NCBI GenBank assembly: GCA_045641625.1
Contig: JAZUHH010000053.1
Location: forward strand, 1-16,918
Reading direction: 5' to 3'
Length of the DNA: 16,918 bases
Source: UBA1723 sp045641625
GTDB taxonomy: Bacteria > Bacteroidota > Bacteroidia > Bacteroidales > Paludibacteraceae
The position numbers and the translations under genes are program-made. The notes under the pieces are model-generated. The model did no database searches and was not told the DNA's origin. It was given only the letters and a program-made list of their open reading frames with translations. Below, piece by piece: positions 8,201 to 13,395 of the stretch (its first letter is position 1; each line of letters begins with the position of its first letter).

Positions 8201-9508
8201 TCCGATGTCAAGAATGAACGAGACATTCGGATTAAGCTTATGCGCCGCAGTATAATGCGCAATAGTCTCGACCATACCATAGTCAAGGCCATACGCCGTT
8301 TTGATCAAATCTTCTCCATAACCGGTAGAACACGCAGCCTTTACAACAAGCTTCTTGCCTGATTGCTTCGCACTATTCAACAGTTCCGTCAATCCTTCTC
8401 GTACAGTCTCCAATGGGCGGCCGGAACTCTTCTTGTAGAAAGTATAGAAAATGCGTTCGTCTTCATCCATAGCTACGACTTTGGTAGTTGTGCTTCCGGA
8501 ATCGACACCTATGTAGCAAATATCACTCTTCAGGTCTGCAAGACTGACGCTTTCTATCTTGTTGTTGCTTTTGCATCTCTCCCATTCTTCACGCTCAACC
8601 GAGGAATCAAACAATGGCTGAAGTCCAGACCTCTTGACTGACACAGCCCCCTTCTCTGAGCTGTTAAGCAGATTGATATAATCCTCAAGAGGCTTGTATT
8701 CAACATCATCACTGATAGCCAAACTTGCTCCCATTGCAGGAATGACATTGGAATGTTCGCACAATATAATGTCATCATCGGACAAATTCATCTTCTTCTG
8801 GAAGATCTTGCGAAGGGCAGGAATATAGGCAAATGGACCTCCACAAAGGAACACTTTGGGAACAATATCCTGTCCCCTTGACAAAGTCGAAAGAACTTGA
8901 GTGGCCACAGCGTTGAATATGCTCGCAGCAATCTCCTCTCTGCAAACATTAAGCGCTATAAGGTTCTGTATGTCGGTCTTTGAAAACACACCGCAACGAC
9001 TGGCGATGGGATGAATGATCTTGGCCTTCAATGCCATATCGCTAAGCTCAGACACAGACACTCCGAGTATCATGGCCATCTGGTCAATGAACGCACCCGT
9101 ACCTCCAGCACAGTTTCCGTTCATTCGTATGTCTGCCTGCATATTGTGGTTGAAGAAGATCATCTTTGTGTCCTCTCCACCTATATCTATCAAAGTCTTA
9201 GTTTCAGGGAATCTTTTCAAAACTACTTCAGTAGCAGCGACAACCTCTTGTATAAAGGGCAGATTCAAACGCTCGCACAATCCCATTCCTGCGCTTCCCG
9301 TAACTTGAAATCGCACCATTGCATCAGCACCTATCTCATCTCGCAATTTCCCTAAAGCAACAGCCAGAGCGGAAGGAATATCAGCATTATGCCGGTTATA
9401 ATCAGAGAACACAACATTACGATCCTGGTCCGTAGCCACAATCTTCAACGTCGTACTACCCGCATCAAGCCCTATATTCAGAACTATATGAGTATTATTT
9501 GATTTCAT
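5237..9508 (-). CDS. Giant acyl-CoA dehydratase activase / double-ATPase iron-sulfur reductase-like protein
   Basis: A 1423-residue cytosolic protein of the BadF/BadG/BcrA/BcrD-HgdC group. Domain 1 (about 8-265) is an ASKHA ATPase with GLDAGSTT (13-20), IDIGGEDTK (107-115), Cys133 in CAGGTG and Cys172 in RCGVF. Domain 2 (about 330-592) repeats this with GVDSGSTT (334-341), LDIGGQDMK (433-441), Cys459 in CSSGCG and Cys498. In HgdC-type activators the equivalent cysteines of two subunits hold one [4Fe-4S] cluster, so here one chain could form the whole pseudo-dimer. A cysteine patch follows (617, 620, 624, 643), then a DUF2229-type region (~685-1000; Cys736 in ICFPAK, Cys953 in GCGPDAF) and a further dehydratase-like region (~1025-1423; Cys1074 in VCYPAT, Cys1109, Cys1371). 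The family uses ATP hydrolysis to drive low-potential electron transfer to radical dehydratases or related reductases; the real substrate is unknown. AGGAG lies 11 bases before the ATG. Confidence 0.88.
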   Translation of the reverse strand: MKSNNTHIVLNIGLDAGSTTLKIVATDQDRNVVFSDYNRHNADIPSALAVALGKLRDEIGADAMVRFQVTGSAGMGLCERLNLPFIQEVVAATEVVLKRFPETKTLIDIGGEDTKMIFFNHNMQADIRMNGNCAGGTGAFIDQMAMILGVSVSELSDMALKAKIIHPIASRCGVFSKTDIQNLIALNVCREEIAASIFNAVATQVLSTLSRGQDIVPKVFLCGGPFAYIPALRKIFQKKMNLSDDDIILCEHSNVIPAMGASLAISDDVEYKPLEDYINLLNSSEKGAVSVKRSGLQPLFDSSVEREEWERCKSNNKIESVSLADLKSDICYIGVDSGSTTTKVVAMDEDERIFYTFYKKSSGRPLETVREGLTELLNSAKQSGKKLVVKAACSTGYGEDLIKTAYGLDYGMVETIAHYTAAHKLNPNVSFILDIGGQDMKAIFVENGTINRLEINEACSSGCGSFIDSFAASLGHPISEFVEKALQSKNPQDLGTRCTVFMNSKVRQCVREGATIEDISAGLAYSVVGNCLYKVLKLKDISELGENIVLQGGTMRNKAVVRAFEKSINKEVSVSNYPELMGAYGAALYAKRMGAENLRDLSSMADPGEYSVEPFRCVGCENNCHVLKNVFANGKVFYSGNKCEKVYTNKGQGATDPGFNMSLYKSELAFKKNIRLDSKATPKLTVGIPRVLGMFEDYQFWYTLFTLCGIKVVTSPRSSFQMYSKGLNTIMADNICFPAKLVHGHIFDLMEKKVDRIFYPYVIYEKKDGEKENNTFNCPIVAGYSDVIKSAIDPQGKNNIPVDSPVVTFKDTKLLKSALKKYLKSILGKSFSEKDFKAAFQKALEAESIFERTLADKAVSTIERAKKNDRMVILLAGRPYHNDPLIQHKVSEIMTSFGIDVVTEDVARGIDENVKDSHIIPQWSYMNRIMRAAQFVAESQQNIHFVQITNFGCGPDAFILDEVGDLLRRAGKNHTILKVDDVNNVGSLRLRIRSLVESIKFKRHTESKKQEFKTTPEFLDLDRKRKVLVPFFSEFYSQLIPPIFGMMGYDVDSLPPSTAESAKLGLKYANNEVCYPATLVVGDVISAIESGKYDRNNIAFAITQTGGQCRATNYIALIKKALLSAGYDDIPVVSISVMNTINKQSGFKLNAKKVIFPVIYSFLYVEALARMYYASAVREKSQGIAKSIRDKYIADVVPMVLKKDKRAVLKLLASAAKEFNEASLEKKVPRIGVVGEIFIKYNSFGHQHVVDWLVSEGIEPVIPSIVEFFSQYFPNARFNRKNNLEKVSLVQRLLNRLLENKFSKLVSEFDKAASAFRYYENSADINEEMEHAAQIVNPAAQFGEGWLIPAEFVSFAKRGINAAVSLQPFGCIANHVISKGIERRVKKLYPDMNLLFLDFDGGVSEVNVLNRLHFLARQVKQNY

Positions 9509-9534
9509 TAATAACCTTGCTCCTATTATTTCGG

Positions 9535-9542
9535 CAAAGATA
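9535..9542 (-). promoter_or_regulatory. Promoter -7 element for the activase gene
   Basis: Minus-strand TATCTTTG is an exact TAnnTTTG match, 26 bases upstream of the activase ATG. It is the same octamer as the yfhO -7 box. No clear TTTG -33 box is present; that position is occupied by the motif TTTAAACAGGT (9564-9574). Confidence 0.65.
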
Positions 9543-9563
9543 CGAAAAAACTATGTAATAAAG

Positions 9564-9647
9564 ACCTGTTTAAAAATTTTAATGTTTTTATGGAAATATG
9601 ACAAATCTTTCACTTAATCCACGGCAGACTACATTTAACAGGTTAAA
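9564..9647. promoter_or_regulatory. Possible operator: facing AACAGGT sites upstream of the activase promoter
   Basis: A palindrome TTTAACAGGTTAAA lies at 9634-9647 and an inverted relative, minus-strand TTTAAACAGGT, at 9564-9574, overlapping where the -33 box should be. The second string recurs exactly at 425-435 in another intergenic region. The arrangement resembles a distal/proximal operator pair, but no regulator is identified and chance in AT-rich DNA is possible. Confidence 0.25.
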
Positions 9648-9695
9648 ACAAAAAACTTAAAGAAAAAGTAAAACAAAAACATTATAATACAAAAA

Positions 9696-9721
9696 AAGAG
9701 GTTGAAATAATTCAACCTCTT
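9696..9721 (-). terminator. Rho-independent terminator of the thrS-infC-rpmI-rplT operon
   Basis: A perfect 11-bp stem, AAGAGGTTGAA (9696-9706) and TTCAACCTCTT (9711-9721), with a 4-base loop. In the minus direction it is followed by TTTTTTGT. It begins 21 bases after the rplT stop codon. Confidence 0.92.
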
Positions 9722-9742
9722 AAAACTTAGTAGTTGCTTCGA

Positions 9743-10093
9743 TTAAGCGTTCTTAACCTTATCTACAACAGCCTTGAATGCCTCTGGCTGATTCATTGCA
9801 AGGTCAGCAAGAACCTTACGATTGATCTCGATACCAGACTTGTGAATAGCACCCATCAACTTAGAGTATGACATACCCTCAAGACGAGCAGCTGCATTGA
9901 TACGCTGAATCCAAAGTGCACGGAAGTTACGCTTCTTGTTCTTACGATCGCGGTAAGCGTAAGTAAGTCCCTTCTCCCATGTGTTCTTTGCTACTGTCCA
10001 GACATTCTTTCTAGCTCCGTAGTAACCTCTTGTAAGCTTAAGAATTCTCTTTCTCTTTGCTCTTGAAGCAACGTGATTGACCGATCTTGGCAT
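9743..10093 (-). CDS. rplT: 50S ribosomal protein L20
   Basis: A 116-residue protein, close to the usual ~117 for bL20. It starts MPRSVNHVASR, followed by the long basic N-terminal helix (RKRILKLTRGYYGARKN) that threads into 23S rRNA, and contains ALWIQRINAA and GMSYSKLMGAIHKSGIEINRKVLADLA, the hallmark globular part. L20 is needed for early 50S assembly and in Enterobacteria and Bacillus represses its own operon by binding mRNA. It is the last gene of the operon. The 183-base gap from rpmI is long for this pair and contains predicted RNA structure. No SD precedes the ATG; the upstream is A-rich. Confidence 0.98.
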   Translation of the reverse strand: MPRSVNHVASRAKRKRILKLTRGYYGARKNVWTVAKNTWEKGLTYAYRDRKNKKRNFRALWIQRINAAARLEGMSYSKLMGAIHKSGIEINRKVLADLAMNQPEAFKAVVDKVKNA

Positions 10094-10276
10094 TGTTTTG
10101 TTTCTTTTGTGAGTGTTAGCGTCTCTTTTGAGATCTTAGATTGTTAGCTACGCACTCTGTTAATAAAAAACTGAAATTAAAAAATTAACTCTCAGATGAG
10201 TTACCTAAAGACTTTCTGCTTTCTTCAAACCGATGATTACCTGCCCCGAAATTAGCCTGCAATCAAAAGCCGAATA
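10094..10276 (-). promoter_or_regulatory. Structured rpmI-rplT intercistronic leader
   Basis: On the minus strand, two parts stand out. First, TAACTC-ATCTGA-GAGTTA (10186-10203) followed by AATTTTTTAATTT resembles a weak attenuator. Second, a nested fold at 10111-10157: GAGTG pairs with CACTC, TAGC with GCTA, and an inner TCTC-AAAA-GAGA hairpin at 10122-10133. The second fold ends 17 bases before the rplT ATG. In other phyla L20 controls this operon through mRNA structure; whether this is such a site is inference. Confidence 0.35.
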
Positions 10277-10474
10277 CTAACGAAGGTTAAGCAAGTCTCT
10301 TACCTCCTTCATGTCGCAAGATGCAACAAGAGCGTCGTGAGTCAATGCAGCCTTCTGCTTCTTAGTCTTCTTAGTCAAAATGTGACGCTTGAAAGCGTGC
10401 TTTCTTTTGATCTTTCCTGATCCGGTAAGAATGAATCTTTTTTTGGCACCGGAGTTAGTCTTAACTTTTGGCAT
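10277..10474 (-). CDS. rpmI: 50S ribosomal protein L35
   Basis: A 65-residue, strongly basic protein, the standard bL35 length. It begins MPKVKTNSGAKKRFILTGSG, with the family signature KxKTxSGAKKRF, and continues with KIKRKHAFKRHILTKKTKKQK. It packs into a pocket of 23S rRNA in the large subunit. It starts 39 bases after the infC stop codon with no SD (upstream is AAATTTAACAA), as usual for Bacteroidota. Order thrS-infC-rpmI-rplT is widely conserved. Confidence 0.98.
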   Translation of the reverse strand: MPKVKTNSGAKKRFILTGSGKIKRKHAFKRHILTKKTKKQKAALTHDALVASCDMKEVRDLLNLR

Positions 10475-10513
10475 TTGTTAAATTTTTAATTTATTGTAAA
10501 TATGTTACCAATA

Positions 10514-11155
10514 TTATTTGGTCTTTTTCTTAGGCGACATTAGAAGAATCATGCGCTTACCCTCAAGCAAAGGCATCTGGTCAACCTTACCATACTCTTC
10601 CAAGTCATTAGCGAACTTAAGCAACAGCACCTCTCCCTGCTCCTTGAAAAGAATTGAACGTCCCTTGAAGAACACGAAAGCCTTCAACTTGGCACCCTCT
10701 TTCAAGAACTCGATAGCATGACGAAGCTTGAACTCGTAGTCATGATCATCAGTCTGAGGACCGAATCTAATTTCCTTGACAACTACCTTGACCTGCTTAG
10801 CCTTTAGCTCCTTGTCACGCTTCTTCTGCTGGTAAAGGAACTTCTGGTAGTCAATGACACGACATACAGGAGGCTCTGCATTAGGAGAAATCTCCACCAA
10901 ATCCAAATTCTGCTCGTCAGCAATCTGAATAGCCTGCTCGATAGAGTAAACGCCCTGTTCGACATTTTCGCCGACAAGTCTTACTTCCTTGCATCGAATC
11001 TTATCGTTAATTCTGTGAGCCATCTCCTTCTGAGCGCCCTTTGAATCACGAGGTGAGTTTCCCTGCGCACCATTACGGTTTGCATTCTCGCCATTTCCAT
11101 TAGCATTGTTGTTATTATTAGGAAATGGTTTCTTGATAAATGGTTGAGTTCCGAT
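10514..11155 (-). CDS. infC: Translation initiation factor IF-3, apparent AUC start
   Basis: The core (from ATG 11023, 169 residues) has the IF-3 N domain starting RINDKIRCKEVRLVGEN with VEISPNAEPPVCRVIDYQKF, the lysine-rich linker helix (KKRDKELKAKQVKVVVKEIRFG) and the C domain (GPQTDDHDYEFKLRHAIEFL, FFKGRSI, EGKRM). It binds 30S and polices start-codon choice. The frame stays open upstream to a TAG at 11191-11189 with no ATG, GTG or TTG. AAGGAGG lies at 11170-11164, 8 bases before an ATC at 11155-11153, whereas ATG 11023 has AAGGAG directly abutting it, too close to serve. I therefore place the start at ATC, giving 213 residues with a 44-residue Asn/Gly-rich extension (five Asn in a row). 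E. coli infC starts with AUU and is autoregulated through it, so this fits the family's habit. The start is inferred. Confidence 0.9.
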   Translation of the reverse strand: MGTQPFIKKPFPNNNNNANGNGENANRNGAQGNSPRDSKGAQKEMAHRINDKIRCKEVRLVGENVEQGVYSIEQAIQIADEQNLDLVEISPNAEPPVCRVIDYQKFLYQQKKRDKELKAKQVKVVVKEIRFGPQTDDHDYEFKLRHAIEFLKEGAKLKAFVFFKGRSILFKEQGEVLLLKFANDLEEYGKVDQMPLLEGKRMILLMSPKKKTK

Positions 11156-11163
11156 AGTCGTAT

Positions 11164-11170
11164 CCTCCTT
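11164..11170 (-). promoter_or_regulatory. Strong Shine-Dalgarno site for infC
   Basis: Minus-strand AAGGAGG, a 7-base perfect anti-SD complement, 8 bases before the proposed ATC start. It is the strongest SD in the window; most other genes here have none. It decides the start of infC. Confidence 0.75.
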
Positions 11171-11219
11171 AAAATTAGTTCTTAAAACCTAAATTCTTGT
11201 TTTACTAAATCCGTTTGAA

Positions 11220-13160
11220 CTAGAATTCGCTCATCATTTGAGCAACCTCAGCATTCAAATCGTCGGCAAATTTAGTAAATTTTATTGAACCTTGGTCACC
11301 TTCTCCCTGTTTTCTTACAGAAACTTCATCATTTTCTGCTTCTTTCTCACCGACGATAAGCATATAAGGGATATGCTTGATCTCGTTGTCACGGATTTTG
11401 CGACCAATCTTCTCATTTCTGTCATCAACGATAGCACGAACATCCTTAGACTCCAAGTAAGCCTGAACCTTGCGTGCGTAATCGTTATACTTCTCGCTGA
11501 TTGGCAAAATGGCAACCTGGTCAGGAGTTAGCCACAATGGGAACTTACCTGCAGTATGCTCAATCAACACAGCGACGAATCTTTCCATTGAACCGAATGG
11601 AGCACGGTGAATCATTACAGGTCTGTGCTTCTGGTTGTCCTCGCCTACATACTCAAGGTCGAATCTCTCTGGCAAGTTGTAGTCAACCTGGATAGTACCA
11701 AGCTGCCAACGACGACCAAGAGCATCCTTAACCATAAAGTCTAGCTTAGGACCATAGAATGCAGCCTCACCATACTCTACACGAGCTGGCATGCCTTTCT
11801 CCTTGCAAGCTTCGATAATCGCAGCCTCTGCCTTTGCCCAATTCTCCTCAGTACCTACGTACTTAGTTGTATTGTTAGGGTCTCTCAAAGAAATCTGAGC
11901 CTCGAAGTTCTCGAAGTTCAAAGCCTTGAAGATGATTCCGATAATGTCCATAACGCGCATGAACTCCTCCTTAACCTGGTCAGGGCGAACGAACAAGTGT
12001 GCATCATCCTGAGTGAACGAACGTACACGAGTCAATCCGTGAAGCTCACCGCTCTGCTCGTATCTATATACAGTACCGAACTCTGCGATACGCAAAGGAA
12101 GGTCTCTGTAAGAACGAGGCTGGTACTTGAATATCATACAGTGGTGAGGACAGTTCATTGGCTTAAGCAAGTAGATCTCGCCCTCCTCTGGAGTCTCGAT
12201 AGGCTGGAACGAATCCTTGCCATAGTGATCCCAGTGACCTGAAGTGACATACAAGTTCTTGTTTCCGATATGTGGAGTGATTACCTGCTGGTAACCAAAC
12301 TTCTTCTGAATCTTCTTTAGCATCTCCTCCAAACGAAGGCGAAGAGCTGTACCCTTTGGCAACCACATTGGAAGACCCTTACCAACCATGTCAGTAAACA
12401 TGAATAGCTCCATCTCCTTACCAATCTTTCTGTGGTCACGCTTCTTTGCCTCCTCTAGGAGCTCAAGATACTCATCAAGCATCTTCTTCTTAGGGTAAGA
12501 AATAGCGTAAAGACGAGTAAGCTGCTTTCTCTTCTCGTCACCTCTCCAGTATGCACCGGCAAGAGACAAAATCTTAACAGCCTTGATTGGAGACACATCC
12601 TTCAAGTGAGGTCCACGGCAAAGGTCAGTGAATGAGCCCTGCTCGTAAAGAGTGATCTTTCCGTCCTCAAGCTCGCTGATTAGCTCAGTCTTGTAAACCT
12701 CGCCTCTCTCCTCGAACATCTTCAACGCGTCAGCCTTAGAGATATCCTTGCGAGTCAAAGTCTGCTTTGTTGCAACGATCTCCATCATCTTCTTCTCGAT
12801 AGCTGCGAAATCAGACTCCTTTAGGATGTCAGTACCAAAGTCTATATCATAGTAAAAACCATTCTCGATAGCAGGTCCGATACCGAACTTTGCGTTTGGA
12901 TACAACATTTGGATAGCCTGAGCCATAAGGTGTGCAGAAGTATGCCAGAATGTGTGCTTACCCTGCTCGTCCTCGAACTTATAGAAGTTTACAGAACAAT
13001 CCTCAGTGATTGGTCTATTCAAATCACGAGTCTCACCGTTTACTCCCACAGAAAGCACGTCCTGTGCCAATCTCTGTGAAATGCTCTCTGCTACCTGATA
13101 ACCTGTTACGCCCGACTCATATTCACGGACAGAACCATCAGGGAATGTAATTTTAATCAT
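11220..13160 (-). CDS. thrS: Threonyl-tRNA synthetase
   Basis: A 646-residue class II synthetase charging tRNA-Thr. I chose ATG 13160 (MIKITFPDGSVREY): an upstream in-frame GTG at 13184 lies inside a leader hairpin, and a purine-rich GAGAAAGAAAAG precedes the ATG. Domains: TGS (~1-62); editing domain with HTSAH (His73, His77) and CRGPH (Cys181, His185), which hydrolyses Ser-tRNA-Thr; catalytic core with MNCPHH (Cys337), motif 2 RYEQSGELHGLTRVRSFTQDDAH (His388) and motif 3 GSMERF; C-terminal anticodon-binding domain with LPISEKYNDYA and DDRNEKIGRKIRD. The Cys337-His388 spacing equals that of the E. coli zinc ligands Cys334-His385. First gene of the thrS-infC-rpmI-rplT operon. Confidence 0.98.
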   Translation of the reverse strand: MIKITFPDGSVREYESGVTGYQVAESISQRLAQDVLSVGVNGETRDLNRPITEDCSVNFYKFEDEQGKHTFWHTSAHLMAQAIQMLYPNAKFGIGPAIENGFYYDIDFGTDILKESDFAAIEKKMMEIVATKQTLTRKDISKADALKMFEERGEVYKTELISELEDGKITLYEQGSFTDLCRGPHLKDVSPIKAVKILSLAGAYWRGDEKRKQLTRLYAISYPKKKMLDEYLELLEEAKKRDHRKIGKEMELFMFTDMVGKGLPMWLPKGTALRLRLEEMLKKIQKKFGYQQVITPHIGNKNLYVTSGHWDHYGKDSFQPIETPEEGEIYLLKPMNCPHHCMIFKYQPRSYRDLPLRIAEFGTVYRYEQSGELHGLTRVRSFTQDDAHLFVRPDQVKEEFMRVMDIIGIIFKALNFENFEAQISLRDPNNTTKYVGTEENWAKAEAAIIEACKEKGMPARVEYGEAAFYGPKLDFMVKDALGRRWQLGTIQVDYNLPERFDLEYVGEDNQKHRPVMIHRAPFGSMERFVAVLIEHTAGKFPLWLTPDQVAILPISEKYNDYARKVQAYLESKDVRAIVDDRNEKIGRKIRDNEIKHIPYMLIVGEKEAENDEVSVRKQGEGDQGSIKFTKFADDLNAEVAQMMSEF

Positions 13161-13179
13161 CTTTTCTTTCTCATTTATA

Positions 13180-13240
13180 GCCACTTACAAACGTGGCAGT
13201 TAAATAAATCCACCTTGGTTACAATAGCTTGCATGTAACC
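13180..13240 (-). promoter_or_regulatory. thrS leader with two hairpins; proximal one resembles a tRNA-Thr anticodon arm
   Basis: In minus-sense RNA, the distal hairpin (13217-13240) has a 7-bp stem GGTTACA/TGTAACC with a 10-base loop. The proximal one (13180-13197) is GCCACGTTTGTAAGTGGC: a 5-bp stem GCCAC/GTGGC and the loop G-UUUGUAA. The last seven loop bases have the form of an anticodon loop (U33, anticodon UGU for Thr, A37, A38), with one extra G. It ends 19 bases before the ATG. E. coli ThrRS represses its mRNA by binding such a mimic; here this is inference by analogy. Confidence 0.5.
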
Positions 13241-13273
13241 GAGTTGCAAAATTAACATTTATTTTACTACTAA

Positions 13274-13303
13274 CAAATTTTATAGGGAAAAAGAATAGGC
13301 AAA
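13274..13303 (-). promoter_or_regulatory. Putative promoter of the thrS operon
   Basis: Minus-strand TTTG (13303-13300), an 18-base spacer, then AAAATTTG preceded by TAT (13281-13274) approximates the Bacteroidota -33 TTTG / -7 TAnnTTTG pair. It would give a leader of about 105 bases that contains both hairpins. Confidence 0.4.
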
Positions 13304-13346
13304 GGCAAACTTTTATCAAATCAACTTCAGTCTCTGCCTAAACAAA

Positions 13347-13378
13347 AAAAGAGAGAACGCTCTCGCATCCTCTCTTTT
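13347..13378 (-). terminator. Rho-independent terminator after the C1A peptidase gene
   Basis: AAAAGAGAG (13347-13355) and CTCTCTTTT (13370-13378) form a 9-bp stem. In the minus direction the U-run continues as TTTTTTTG. It lies 17 bases beyond the stop codon. Confidence 0.85.
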
Positions 13379-13395
13379 ACTCTATAAATAATGTA

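Noticed and set aside
11021..11023. ATG 11023 as the infC start
   Set aside because: AAGGAG directly touches this ATG with no spacing, while a better SD lies upstream in the same open frame. It remains possible as a secondary start.
13161..13184. Upstream GTG start for thrS (8 extra residues)
   Set aside because: The GTG sits in the 3' arm of a leader hairpin, and family members begin at MIKITFPDG; ATG 13160 is preferred.
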